Source of the DNA: Streptococcus infantis SK970
Lineage (GTDB): Bacteria; Bacillota; Bacilli; Lactobacillales; Streptococcaceae
Length of the DNA stretch: 64,000 nucleotides
Direction: 5' to 3'
Assembly: GCA_000223255.2 (NCBI GenBank)
Contig: AFUT01000003.1
Location: 186,001-250,000, forward strand
Both the position numbers and the translations under genes were made by a program. The first letter of the stretch is position 1; every line of letters begins with the position of its first letter. Positions 30,398 through 43,410 of this stretch are shown here, in pieces. Below the pieces are notes generated by a model, which saw nothing but the letters and a program-made list of their open reading frames with translations, did no database searches and had not been told where the DNA came from.

Positions 30398-30714
30398 TTA
30401 CTCCCTAAACAACAATTCATCACAAAACATACATTCTGCATCTTGTTCACGACGTTGACCGTAAAAATCGCGACACACATGAAAACCGTCGTCATAGATT
30501 CGGCTCACGTTTTCTCTAACATGCTTGGTCTTCGTTGGAGCTGTTTCTTCTTCCTCACTCAAGCGCTCTCTCAGTTTATCGTTCTCTAAACGAAGAGCTG
30601 TATTCTCTTCTACAACACTCTTGAGATTTTTTTGATGGCTTCGACATCTGCCAAGGTTGCCAACAACTGTTGAGAAAAATCATCTAAGGCATCAAATAAT
30701 TCTTTCTTGTTCAT
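30398..30714 (-). pseudogene. yabA: Replication initiation control protein YabA, frameshifted in this sequence
   Basis: Starting at the ATG at 30712-30714 the frame reads [20 protein letters not shown] and then hits a stop after the T run at 30627-30633. Adding one base continues into the leucine-zipper region ([20 protein letters not shown]) and the zinc-binding C-terminus ([20 protein letters not shown]), giving 105 residues. YabA bridges DnaA and the sliding clamp DnaN to limit re-initiation of replication. It sits in its usual place between holB and rsmI. No ORF of useful length is open here as the sequence stands, so automated annotation would miss it. Confidence 0.88.
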
Positions 30715-30749
30715 GAACAGCCCTTTCTTTTTCTGTTTTCATGTTCATT

Positions 30750-31634
30750 TTATTGTAAAACTAGGTATTCCAAAGAATTCTGGAAAGACACATTTGCTTT
30801 CCACATTTTTCTGGCTTCGAGAAGGTTTTGCAATATTGTACGTGCTACATTTTTTTGAATCTCTTGGCCTGCTAAAACTTCTAAAATTCTAAAGACTTGG
30901 TCTTGTTTTTCTTTGTCATCTGCTAAGCTAGCTAATTTTGAGACCTGTAAATAAGATTCCTTTTTCCCAGCATCTAACCAAGAATAGAATCGTTCACTTT
31001 CTTCAAGTAGAGTCCAAAAACTTGTTTGATTTGTCAGTTTTTCAGCTTCTGCTTGCGATTGACTAAACTCAGCTAAAAGCCTTGCTTTATTTTTGACCAA
31101 TCCTGCTTGTTCAAGTTGATTCTTAAGGCTTTCAACTTGTTTCTTAAATTGGAAAATTTGAGTCCGGCTTCGGATAGTTGGTAACATCTGCTCTTGATCA
31201 TTGGTTAAAAAGAAAATATAGATTTCACTTTGCGGTTCTTCAATGACCTTTAGTAGTGAATTGGCGGCATTGGCATGCATTTTTTCTGCTTGTTCAATGA
31301 TAAAAACCTGACGTTGATTTTCGATTCCTGATTGAGAAAATTGGCCAACTAAATCTCGGATTCGTTCCGTTTTAATGATTTGATTCATCGGACGAATAAT
31401 CGTGACATCAGGAAATTCTTCCTGATCAATCAACTTACAATTTCGGCAAGACTCGCAAGGTAAGACCCCCTGCTTTTCTGTACAGAACAAACTCTTAGAT
31501 AGAAATAAGGCCATCTCCATACTTCCAAAAAATCCTGAAAAGAGATAGGCATGATTCAGCTGTCTTTGTTCTAAGATGTGAACAAAACGGTCAAATTGCT
31601 GGGGTTGACAAGCTCTTAATTGCTCTTGATTCAT
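30750..31634 (-). CDS. holB: DNA polymerase III delta' subunit
   Basis: A 294-residue clamp-loader ATPase-fold subunit. It begins [20 protein letters not shown] and has the DnaX-like zinc module [17 protein letters not shown] and the sensor-type segment [20 protein letters not shown]. It lacks a proper Walker A lysine loop, as typical delta' subunits do. It overlaps tmk by 4 bases and precedes yabA. Confidence 0.93.
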   Translation of the reverse strand: MNQEQLRACQPQQFDRFVHILEQRQLNHAYLFSGFFGSMEMALFLSKSLFCTEKQGVLPCESCRNCKLIDQEEFPDVTIIRPMNQIIKTERIRDLVGQFSQSGIENQRQVFIIEQAEKMHANAANSLLKVIEEPQSEIYIFFLTNDQEQMLPTIRSRTQIFQFKKQVESLKNQLEQAGLVKNKARLLAEFSQSQAEAEKLTNQTSFWTLLEESERFYSWLDAGKKESYLQVSKLASLADDKEKQDQVFRILEVLAGQEIQKNVARTILQNLLEARKMWKANVSFQNSLEYLVLQ

Positions 31635-32269
31635 TCTGTCAGCCCCATTCTGTCAAATAAAACTTGTTTAGTATTTTCAACCACTTGATCTAGTGGTAAA
31701 CTCGCATCGATTTTAACAATACGTTCACCTTCTTTCTCAAGAAGGGAAAGATAGCCTTGACGAACTTTTCTGTGTAGGTCTATACCTTCCAAGTCCAAAC
31801 GGTTGACTTCGCGATTGCTATTTGCCGCGATTCTTTCAAGCCCCTTTTCTACTTCAATATCAAAATAAAGTGTCAAATCTGGCTTGAGTCCATCTGTCGC
31901 AAATTGATTGAGCCAGTCAATAGCTTCAATATCCAAACCACGACCAAAGCCTTGATAAGCAACTGAACTATCAATAAAACGATCCATGATGACCAATTTT
32001 CCAGCTGCAAGTGCTGGCAAGACCTTCTCTACTAGGTGCTGTCTACGACTTGCAATATAGAGAAGCAACTCTGTCTTTGGATCCATCTGAGTATGACTAG
32101 GATCTAAAATGACTTCTCGAATCTTCTCACCAATCAAAACACCACCTGGCTCACGTGTTGTTAAAAACTCAATATTCTTTTCTTCTAACAAAGGAAGGAT
32201 AGCTTCAAGCACACTGGTTTTCCCAGCTCCCTCTGGTCCCTCTAAAGAGACTAAAAACCCTTTTGACAT
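31631..32269 (-). CDS. tmk: Thymidylate kinase
   Basis: A 212-residue kinase converting dTMP to dTDP. The P-loop is [20 protein letters not shown] at the N-terminus; [16 protein letters not shown] holds the DR(E)-like motif, and [20 protein letters not shown] holds the conserved DR(Y/F) loop. It is the first gene of the tmk-holB-yabA-rsmI operon with its own promoter about 30-60 bases upstream. The SD is poor. Confidence 0.96.
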   Translation of the reverse strand: MSKGFLVSLEGPEGAGKTSVLEAILPLLEEKNIEFLTTREPGGVLIGEKIREVILDPSHTQMDPKTELLLYIASRRQHLVEKVLPALAAGKLVIMDRFIDSSVAYQGFGRGLDIEAIDWLNQFATDGLKPDLTLYFDIEVEKGLERIAANSNREVNRLDLEGIDLHRKVRQGYLSLLEKEGERIVKIDASLPLDQVVENTKQVLFDRMGLTE

Positions 32270-32298
32270 GACGAACTCATTTCTTTTTTCTTCCTTCT

Positions 32299-32327
32299 AT
32301 TCTATCAAAAAAACAGGCATTTGTGAA
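32299..32327 (-). promoter_or_regulatory. Promoter of the tmk operon
   Basis: On the minus strand TTCACA (32322-32327) and TAGAAT (32299-32304) are 17 bases apart, and TG one base before the -10 makes it an extended type. Confidence 0.6.
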
Positions 32328-32463
32328 AAGCTTTTTAACCTAATAAAAATTTATTTTGAAAAACTAGGATATACATTCGTTAATAAATAAGATAATTATT
32401 TAATTAAGTTTCTATATTCGTAATCAACTACCATACTGTCTTATTTTGTCATTGTATAACTAG

Positions 32464-32496
32464 AAAAAAGAACCTTGCATAGCAAGATTCTTTTAA
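32464..32496 (-). terminator. Terminator of tuf
   Basis: AGAATCTTGC and GCAAGGTTCT form a stem with a three-base loop on the minus strand, followed by TTTTTT. The remaining 190 bases up to the tmk promoter are AT-rich with no other feature that I can see. Confidence 0.85.
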
Positions 32497-32537
32497 TGTC
32501 TGACTTAAATAATTGTTCTTCTGGGAACTTAATCGAA

Positions 32538-33734
<1,197 letters not shown>

Positions 33735-33805
33735 TTGAGTAAAAGCCTCCAATAAAATATATTTTATAGATAGACAGTAGGCAATACAGTCTAACTTTCC
33801 TTACT

Positions 33806-33833
33806 ATTTTATCAAATTTTAGCTAAATTGCAA
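33806..33833 (-). promoter_or_regulatory. Promoter of tuf
   Basis: TTGCAA (33828-33833) and TAAAAT (33806-33811), spaced 16 bases, with TG one base upstream of the -10. The leader is about 65 bases. Confidence 0.65.
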
Positions 33834-33894
33834 GTGTTTTACAAAGATTTTGTGAATTATTCTTATTCTTACTCTATGTACTAGATTTATTGAT

Positions 33895-33926
33895 AAAAAA
33901 GAAACAGATGAATCCGTTTCTTTTTA
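33895..33926 (-). terminator. Terminator of the second AI-2E family gene
   Basis: GAAACGGAT and ATCTGTTTC (one wobble) pair, flanked by A and T runs. Confidence 0.85.
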
Positions 33927-33931
33927 AATCT

Positions 33932-35032
33932 TTATTTTTCTCCCACTTCTTGTACTTCTTTATGTTTTTCATAAAGTCGAACTAGGAATTTGGATATTTC
34001 TTTGAGAATTGAGTAGGTAGGAACAGCAACAATCATACCAACGACACCGTAGATATTACTTGACAACAATAATAGAACGAGAATTGTAATCGGATGAACC
34101 TTCATAACACCACCCACAATTCGAGGGTATAGGATATTCCCATCTACTTGTTGGATAATCAGCATATAGATAACTGCTATTATCATCTTTTGTGGATCCG
34201 TAAACAGATTTGAAATAATCATCGGTATTAGTCCAATACTCGGTCCAACATATGGAATCAAATTGGCTAAACCAGAGAAAATAGCAAAAACCAATGCATA
34301 CTTGAGTCCAATGACACTATATCCGATAAAGGCCAAACACCCAATGATAAATGCATCAATGGATACACCACTAATATAGTGGGATATAGTCGTATTCAAG
34401 TTTGTTATTAAACCAGATATATTGAGTCTATCTCTTTTTAAAACAGTTCTCTCTAGCATCGGTAAGAATTTATCACCGTCTAAAAGGAAATAAATCAAGA
34501 AAACCGGTGTCATAATGATAATTAAAACAGTGCTAACCAAAGCTGAAAGAACACTTCCCACACTATTTGTCACACTATTCAAGATATTCTGTAAAATATC
34601 GATGTAGGAAAGGTTTAATTGTTGGATTGTTTGTTGAATATCTAGTTCTTGGAAAGCAGGATATTTTGATAATTCTATTACTAAATCTTGGAGTCGACCA
34701 TAAATACCTTGGCTAGAATTGATCAAACTACTCAATTGATTGATTAAAATCGGTAAAAGATATACTACACCTATTACCAGAGAACCAATGAGGACACAAA
34801 GGGTTAACAAAATCCCAATGATTCGATTAATGCGACATTCCTTCTCTAAAAAGATGACGATTGGATTTGTTAAGTAGTATAGAAATCCTCCTAATAAGAA
34901 GGGAATCATGATTGTATTTACGACACTTACAAAAGGTGTAATAATAGCACCCATTTCTCTCCATAAGTAGAAAATAAGGGTTATTAATAATATCTCAGTA
35001 GTCCAGAAGAATAATTTATTTCTCCGAAACAT
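33932..35032 (-). CDS. AI-2E family transporter, second copy
   Basis: A 366-residue membrane protein of the same family as the gene at 8846-10009. It has the conserved segment FSGLANLIPYVGPSIGLIPM and the ending PRIVGGVMKVHPITILVLLL. Again, two N-terminal helices, a soluble middle and a C-terminal helix cluster are predicted. It is diverged and stands alone rather than being coupled to a TPR gene. AGGAGG lies 6 bases before the ATG. The substrate is unknown. It is divergent from dacA, with about 100 bases between start codons. Confidence 0.86.
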   Translation of the reverse strand: MFRRNKLFFWTTEILLITLIFYLWREMGAIITPFVSVVNTIMIPFLLGGFLYYLTNPIVIFLEKECRINRIIGILLTLCVLIGSLVIGVVYLLPILINQLSSLINSSQGIYGRLQDLVIELSKYPAFQELDIQQTIQQLNLSYIDILQNILNSVTNSVGSVLSALVSTVLIIIMTPVFLIYFLLDGDKFLPMLERTVLKRDRLNISGLITNLNTTISHYISGVSIDAFIIGCLAFIGYSVIGLKYALVFAIFSGLANLIPYVGPSIGLIPMIISNLFTDPQKMIIAVIYMLIIQQVDGNILYPRIVGGVMKVHPITILVLLLLSSNIYGVVGMIVAVPTYSILKEISKFLVRLYEKHKEVQEVGEK

Positions 35033-35119
35033 AAGCCACCTCCTCTTTTTCCTATTTTACCATATTTCGAAAAAGATTGATAACCTACATTATAAAAACA
35101 AGAATAATTTTTGTCTTTA

Positions 35120-35128
35120 TGATAGAAT
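35120..35128 (+). promoter_or_regulatory. Extended -10 promoter giving a 3-base leader for dacA
   Basis: TG-A-TAGAAT at 35120-35128 predicts a transcription start at 35135, three bases before the ATG at 35138. There is no Shine-Dalgarno sequence in front of the gene. Confidence 0.5.
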
Positions 35129-35137
35129 AAAGTTACT

Positions 35138-36379
35138 ATGAAGAAATTATTTTTAACATTAATCACGCTTATTTCATTTGGTTCTGCTACTACTGTTTTC
35201 GCTCAGGATTTTGATGTTGCGGCAAAACATGCCATTGCTGTTGAAGCTAATACTGGTAAGATTTTATATGAAAAAGATGCGACCCAACCGGTTGAAATTG
35301 CCTCTATCAGTAAACTACTTACCGTTTACCTAGTATACGAAGCTTTAGAGCAAGGCAAAATCACTCTTTCTACCCCAGTGGAAATTTCAGATTACCCCTA
35401 CCAGCTCACAACCAACTCCGAAGCTAGTAACGTTCCTATGGAAGCTCGTAACTACACTGTTGAAGAGTTACTAGAAGCAACATTGGTATCTAGTGCCAAT
35501 AGTGCAGCTATCGCATTATCAGAAAAAGTTGCCGGATCTGAAAAAGACTTTGTCGATATGATGAAGGCTAAACTTCTTGAATGGGGAATTCAAGATGCTA
35601 CCCTCGTCAATACAACTGGTCTCAATAATGAAACACTTGGGAATAATATCTATCCTGGTTCTAAGAAAGATGACGAAAATAAGATGAGCGCCTATGATGT
35701 TGCAGTTGTCGCTCGTAATCTTATCCTCAAGTATCCTCAGGTTTTAGAAATCACAAAGAAACCTTCTTCCACTTTTGCAGGAATGACTATTCATTCTACA
35801 AACTATATGTTAGAGGGATTACCTGCCTATCGTGGTGGTGTTGATGGCCTTAAAACTGGTACGACTGATAAAGCTGGAGCATCCTTCGTAGGTACGACTG
35901 TAGAAAAAGGTATGCGTATCATCACTGTTGTTTTAAACGCTGACAACCAAGACACCAATCCCTACGCTCGTTTCACAGCAACTTCAGCTCTTCTAGATTA
36001 TATCTCATCCAATTTCGCTCTTCAAACAATCGTCAATCAAGGGGAAAGCTATCAAGATAGCAAATCTCCAGTTTATGACGGGAAGCAAGATACGGTTACA
36101 GCAGTCGCTAAAGAAGATATAAAAATTGTTCAACGTCTCGGTAGTCGAGCACAGTCATCTGTTACTTACACAGCGGAAACTACTGAACTCACAGCTCCAC
36201 TTGAAGCAGGTACAGTCGTTGGACATCTGACTTACGATGACAAAGACTTAGTCGGTCAAGGTTATATCACCACTGACAAACCTACCTTTGAAATGGTTGC
36301 TGAAAAAAATGTAGAGAAAGCCTTTTTCTTAAAAGTATGGTGGAATCGTTTCGTTCGATTTGTAAATGAAAAATTATAA
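35138..36379 (+). CDS. dacA: D-alanyl-D-alanine carboxypeptidase (PBP3)
   Basis: A 413-residue low-molecular-weight penicillin-binding protein that trims the terminal D-Ala from pentapeptide side chains. A signal peptide (MKKLFLTLITLISFGSATTV, cleavage after FA-Q about residue 22) is followed by the transpeptidase fold: SISK at 56-59 with catalytic S56, SAN at 119-121 and KTG at 239-241. A beta-rich C-terminal domain precedes an amphipathic tail (FFLKVWWNRFVRFVNEKL) that anchors it to the membrane. The length equals pneumococcal PBP3. A terminator follows. The missing SD and short predicted leader are unusual. Confidence 0.95.
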   Translation: MKKLFLTLITLISFGSATTVFAQDFDVAAKHAIAVEANTGKILYEKDATQPVEIASISKLLTVYLVYEALEQGKITLSTPVEISDYPYQLTTNSEASNVPMEARNYTVEELLEATLVSSANSAAIALSEKVAGSEKDFVDMMKAKLLEWGIQDATLVNTTGLNNETLGNNIYPGSKKDDENKMSAYDVAVVARNLILKYPQVLEITKKPSSTFAGMTIHSTNYMLEGLPAYRGGVDGLKTGTTDKAGASFVGTTVEKGMRIITVVLNADNQDTNPYARFTATSALLDYISSNFALQTIVNQGESYQDSKSPVYDGKQDTVTAVAKEDIKIVQRLGSRAQSSVTYTAETTELTAPLEAGTVVGHLTYDDKDLVGQGYITTDKPTFEMVAEKNVEKAFFLKVWWNRFVRFVNEKL

Positions 36380-36406
36380 AAAAATCGCGAGAAATCGCGA
36401 TTTTTT
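36378..36406. terminator. Bidirectional terminator between dacA and the permease gene
   Basis: AAAATCGCG and CGCGATTTT with a six-base loop, flanked by A and T runs, between convergent genes. Confidence 0.9.
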
Positions 36407-36408
36407 CT

Positions 36409-37806
36409 TTATTGATTTTTTGATAGTGTAGAGTTTTTATAGCCATAAGTAAAGTAAATAATAACTCCTACTGCTAAGGCTAAACCAAATGCTATCCATG
36501 TTTCAAAAGTATATTGTAGCATAAAGGATAGACAAATCAGAATCGATAAGATTGGTAGAAAAGGAACCAAAGGCGTTTTAAATTCTCCCTCTTTAGGCTC
36601 TCCCTTGTCTTTTCTTAATTTAATAATTCCATAAGCCAAAAGAATGAGATAGGCTAAAGTACAGATGTTGAGAAAGGCTGCGATACTTGATAGAGGAAAG
36701 ATCCCAGCTGCTATCGCTGAAACAAGACCTGTTAAGATGGTCGCATTCTTTGGAACACGACTTGTCTTGGTCACTTCTTTAAAAGTCTTAGGCAACAATC
36801 CATCACGAGCCAAACTATAAATCATTCGAGACAAGGCGTAAGTCATGGAAATACATACTGTAATCAAGGTAAAAACAGCTACCAGAGAAACATAATTAGC
36901 TGCCCAACCAATACCAATGCTTCTAAGAGCAAAAGCCACTGCATCATCAACATTGAGCTTACTATAGTGAACGATACCAGTTAATATTAAGGTAACCATG
37001 GCATAGAGAATGGTTACAATAATCAAGGATAAAACAATTCCACGAGGAATATTTTTCTGAGGATTTTGAATTTCATCAACTGCCATAGAAATGGACTCAA
37101 AACCTAAAAATCCAAAGAACATGAGTGAAGCACCTGCCATAATCCCAGTGCTTCCACCGTAAATCTGCCCAAAACCAAATGGAGCAAAGTCTGACCAGTT
37201 CTCAAGTTTGATATACCAGACTCCAACTAAGATGAATAAAGCAAGAGCAGAAAATTTTAAGACTACTAGAATGGAATTAAATCGCAAAGCTGTTTTCGAA
37301 TTTAATAAGACAAGACCAGTAACAAGAAGTATGACTAAAATTGGCAGGAGATCAATATAGCTACCTTGTGCTGGGTTAAAAGTCCCATTTAGAGCTTGAG
37401 GCAGAGAAATTCCGTAATGACTAAGCAAACCTTTAAAGTAAGCAGCCCAACCTGAAGCAACACCAGAAACAGCTGTCATAAATTCCATAATGGTTAACCA
37501 GCCAGCTATCCAAGCAGGAAATTCTCCTAAAATTGCATATAAATAACTATAAGCACCACCAGTTGCTGGAACACGAGATGCAAACTCTGCAAAAAAGAGA
37601 GCAGATAAGGACACACAGATCGCAGAAATCACGATAGATACCACAAGGGCAGGTCCTGCTAATGTAGCTGCAGCTATTCCTGTAATGGTAAAGATACCTG
37701 TTCCCACCATGGCCCCAATTCCCAAGAGAATTAAATCCCATAATTTCAAATGACGATGCATTTCTGTTTTACTCAGACTAACATCCTTGGTCCTAAAAAT
37801 ATTCAT
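36409..37806 (-). CDS. APC-family amino acid permease
   Basis: A 465-residue protein with twelve or more hydrophobic segments, of the cationic amino acid transporter (CAT, YfnA-like) branch of the APC superfamily. It begins MNIFRTKDVSLSKTEMHRHL and contains the consensus GIGAMVGTGIFTITGIAAA in helix 1, and ARVPATGGAYSYLYAILGEF-like residues in helix 3. The substrate (cationic or branched amino acids) cannot be told from sequence. The start at 37806 is preferred to 37812 because GGGGG lies at better spacing. Confidence 0.9.
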   Translation of the reverse strand: MNIFRTKDVSLSKTEMHRHLKLWDLILLGIGAMVGTGIFTITGIAAATLAGPALVVSIVISAICVSLSALFFAEFASRVPATGGAYSYLYAILGEFPAWIAGWLTIMEFMTAVSGVASGWAAYFKGLLSHYGISLPQALNGTFNPAQGSYIDLLPILVILLVTGLVLLNSKTALRFNSILVVLKFSALALFILVGVWYIKLENWSDFAPFGFGQIYGGSTGIMAGASLMFFGFLGFESISMAVDEIQNPQKNIPRGIVLSLIIVTILYAMVTLILTGIVHYSKLNVDDAVAFALRSIGIGWAANYVSLVAVFTLITVCISMTYALSRMIYSLARDGLLPKTFKEVTKTSRVPKNATILTGLVSAIAAGIFPLSSIAAFLNICTLAYLILLAYGIIKLRKDKGEPKEGEFKTPLVPFLPILSILICLSFMLQYTFETWIAFGLALAVGVIIYFTYGYKNSTLSKNQ

Positions 37807-37886
37807 ATTCATCCCCCATTTACTGATTTTTGTAATATTTTACCATATATCATGTCAAATGTGAATATTTATAAACTAAAATTGTT

Positions 37887-37924
37887 AAAAAAACAGAACA
37901 AATGCAATATTCGTTCTGTTTTTG
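37887..37924 (-). terminator. Terminator of the suf operon
   Basis: AAAAACAGAAC and GTTCTGTTTTT enclose a loop of about 13 bases, directly after the sufB stop codon on the minus strand. Confidence 0.88.
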
Positions 37925-37934
37925 TTCATATAAT

Positions 37935-39347
37935 CTAGCCAACTGATCCTTCCATTTCGTAGCTAATCAAGCGGTTAAGCTCGACTGCATATTCCATTGG
38001 AAGTTCTTTGGTAAAGGGTTCTACAAATCCCATGACAATCATCTCAGTTGCTTCAGATTCTGACAAGCCACGACTCATAAGGTAATAGAGTTGCTCTTCA
38101 GAAATCTTAGATACCTTGGCTTCGTGCTCCAAAGCTACTTGTGAGTTGTGGATTTCATTAAACGGAATGGTATCTGATGCTGACAAGTCATCCATGATAA
38201 TGGTATCACACTCGATGTGAGAAACAGATTTCTTAGAGTTCTTATTAAAGGTCACTTGTCCACGGTAGTCAACCTTTCCTCCGCCTTTAGCGATAGATTT
38301 AGACACGATTGACGAGCTTGTATGTGGAGCGTTGTGGATCATCTTAGCACCAGTATCTTGGTGTTGCCCTGCATTTGCAAAGGCGATAGAAAGCATGGTA
38401 CCACGCGCTCCTTCTCCATCAAGATATACAGATGGATATTTCATAGTCGTTTTGGCACCCAAGTTCCCATCAATCCACTCAACAGTCGCATCTTTCAAGG
38501 CTTTTGCACGTTTTGTTACCAAGTTATAGACGTTATCAGACCAGTTTTGGATAGTTGTATAACGCATGTAAGCTCCGTCCAAGGCAAAGATTTCTACAAT
38601 GGCAGCATGCAAACTATTACTTGAATAAGTTGGAGCTGTACATCCTTCTACATAATGGACACTTGCACCTTCATCAACGATAATCAAGGTACGTTCAAAC
38701 TGACCAGTATTTTCGTTATTGATACGGAAGTAAGTTTGAAGAGGAATATCCACCTTGACCCCTTTTGGTACGTAAATAAAGGTTCCACCTGACCACACTG
38801 CTGAATTGAGGGCAGCTAACTTGTTATCTGTCGGCGGTACTAACTTAGCAAAGTATTGTTTAAACAAGTCAGGGTATTCCTTGAGGGCAGAATCTGTATC
38901 TGTAAAGATGATACCTAACTTCTCAAATTCTTCCTTCATGTTATGGTAAACCACTTCTGACTCATACTGGGCAGAAGCTCCAGCAAGATAAGCACGTTCA
39001 GCTTCTGGAATACCGATACGTTCAAAGGTTTCCTTAATCTTTTCAGGAACGTCATCCCAAGAACGGGCTGGTTTATCTGATGGTTTTTGGTAGTAAATCA
39101 AATCATCAAAGTCAATTTCTGACAAATCTGCTCCCCAAGTTTGCATGGGCATTTTCATAAAGGTTTCGTAAGATTTCAATCGAAATTCTAACATCCACTC
39201 AGGTTCACCCTTAGCAGCGGATAATTCACGAATAACCCCTTCGTTCAATCCTTTACCTGTTGATAAGATTGGTTGCACATCATCATGGAAACCAAATTTA
39301 TATTCACCAAGATCAATTGGTTTTGGTTCTACTCTTTCTTCAGCCAT
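37935..39347 (-). CDS. sufB: Fe-S cluster scaffold SufB
   Basis: A 470-residue scaffold subunit that builds Fe-S clusters as SufBC2D. It contains [40 protein letters not shown] with the conserved Cys, and the C-terminal [20 protein letters not shown]. It is the last gene of sufC-D-S-U-B, 35 bases after sufU. Streptococci lack Isc, so Suf is the only general system. Confidence 0.97.
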   Translation of the reverse strand: MAEERVEPKPIDLGEYKFGFHDDVQPILSTGKGLNEGVIRELSAAKGEPEWMLEFRLKSYETFMKMPMQTWGADLSEIDFDDLIYYQKPSDKPARSWDDVPEKIKETFERIGIPEAERAYLAGASAQYESEVVYHNMKEEFEKLGIIFTDTDSALKEYPDLFKQYFAKLVPPTDNKLAALNSAVWSGGTFIYVPKGVKVDIPLQTYFRINNENTGQFERTLIIVDEGASVHYVEGCTAPTYSSNSLHAAIVEIFALDGAYMRYTTIQNWSDNVYNLVTKRAKALKDATVEWIDGNLGAKTTMKYPSVYLDGEGARGTMLSIAFANAGQHQDTGAKMIHNAPHTSSSIVSKSIAKGGGKVDYRGQVTFNKNSKKSVSHIECDTIIMDDLSASDTIPFNEIHNSQVALEHEAKVSKISEEQLYYLMSRGLSESEATEMIVMGFVEPFTKELPMEYAVELNRLISYEMEGSVG

Positions 39348-39382
39348 AATATCCTTTCTTTCATTATGTGTTTTTATGTTTC

Positions 39383-42309
<2,927 letters not shown>

Positions 42310-42336
42310 TTACTTCTCCTAAAAGATACGAGGGAA

Positions 42337-43107
42337 TTACAATTCTTCCTTGTAGTCATAGCCAAGTTCTTCAGCTAGTTTTGCGTATCCTTCACGTTCC
42401 AAGCGTGCAGCCAATTCTGGACCACCAGAAAGAACAACACGACCTTCCATCATAACGTGTACTACATCTGGTGTGATATAGTTCAAGAGACGTTGGTAGT
42501 GAGTGATGATCATAGCACCAAAACCTTCACCACGCATAGCATTCACACCTTTAGAGACAACTTTAAGAGCATCAATATCAAGACCTGAGTCAATCTCGTC
42601 AAGTAAGGCAAAAGTTGGTTCCAACATCAAGAGTTGAAGAATTTCGTTACGTTTTTTCTCACCACCTGAGAAACCTTCGTTAAGGTAACGCTCTGCCATT
42701 TCTTCTTTCATGTTGAGCAATTCCATTTTTTCGTCTAGCTTAGTGATAAATTCACGAACTGAAATCTTCTCATCATCTTCTTTACCAGCATTCATAGCTG
42801 CACGAAGAAACTCAGCATTGGTAATTCCTGGAATTTCTGATGGGTATTGCATGGCAAGGAAAAGTCCCATACGCGCACGTTCATCCACTTCCAATTCAAG
42901 GATGTTTACACCGTCAAACAAGACTTCACCTTTAGTGACTTCATAGTTTGGGTTCCCCATAATAGCAGCTGAAAGAGTCGATTTACCAGTCCCATTTGGT
43001 CCCATGATAGCTGCAATCTCTCCTGTTTTAAGGGTTAAATTAACCCCCTTCAAAATTTCCTTACCTTCAATTTCAACATGAAGATCTTTAATCTCAATTA
43101 CTGACAT
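42337..43107 (-). CDS. sufC: Fe-S assembly ATPase SufC
   Basis: A 256-residue soluble ABC-type ATPase, first gene of the operon. Walker A is MGPNGTGKSTLSAAIMG, the signature is GFSGGEKKRNEILQLL and Walker B is FALLDEIDSGLD followed by the D-loop. It powers cluster assembly rather than transport. The start is preceded by AAAGGA. A promoter with an extended -10 (TGC-TATACT, 43143-43151) lies about 36-44 bases upstream. Confidence 0.97.
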   Translation of the reverse strand: MSVIEIKDLHVEIEGKEILKGVNLTLKTGEIAAIMGPNGTGKSTLSAAIMGNPNYEVTKGEVLFDGVNILELEVDERARMGLFLAMQYPSEIPGITNAEFLRAAMNAGKEDDEKISVREFITKLDEKMELLNMKEEMAERYLNEGFSGGEKKRNEILQLLMLEPTFALLDEIDSGLDIDALKVVSKGVNAMRGEGFGAMIITHYQRLLNYITPDVVHVMMEGRVVLSGGPELAARLEREGYAKLAEELGYDYKEEL

Positions 43108-43142
43108 CTTAATTCCTTTCTTAATGTATGTATACTCTTACT

Positions 43143-43175
43143 AGTATAGCAAAAAAAGCCTAAAAGGCTTTGATT
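43143..43175 (-). promoter_or_regulatory. suf promoter -10 abutting the DUF3272 terminator
   Basis: On the minus strand the hairpin AAAGCCT-TTT-AGGCTTT (43155-43172) with a T run is followed immediately by TGC-TATACT (43143-43151), the extended -10 for sufC. The terminator of one gene and the promoter of the next are therefore fused. No -35 consensus is seen at the normal distance. Confidence 0.55.
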
Positions 43176-43193
43176 TTGTCTAGAAGCTAGGAG

Positions 43194-43388
43194 CTACTTT
43201 TTCCCTTGAAAATGATCATCTATAGCGCTCACAATTTTACCCATGATATAGCTCACGCGAAAATTTCTCAAGATCAAAATAGCCCAAAGCAAGGCCAAGA
43301 TATACCGTTGCTCCATGATGGATTCATTAAAGAAATAAGTCTCAGCAGCAGTAAATAAGGCCATGATAATAAATTGTTGCCTGTTCAT
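43194..43388 (-). CDS. DUF3272 small membrane protein
   Basis: A 64-residue protein found in streptococci. It has two hydrophobic segments (FIIMALFTAAETYFF and YILALLWAILILRNFRVSYI) and a charged C-terminal tail. The pattern fits DUF3272. It sits between dnaX and sufC, 23 bases after dnaX, so it is probably the last gene of the dnaX unit. Function is unknown. Confidence 0.8.
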   Translation of the reverse strand: MNRQQFIIMALFTAAETYFFNESIMEQRYILALLWAILILRNFRVSYIMGKIVSAIDDHFQGKK

Positions 43389-43410
43389 AGTCTTTTACCA
43401 CAACTTCCTT

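Noticed and set aside
32270..32537. A short gene in the gap between tmk and tuf
   Set aside because: The 268 bases hold the tmk promoter and the tuf terminator; remaining frames are very short and AT-rich.
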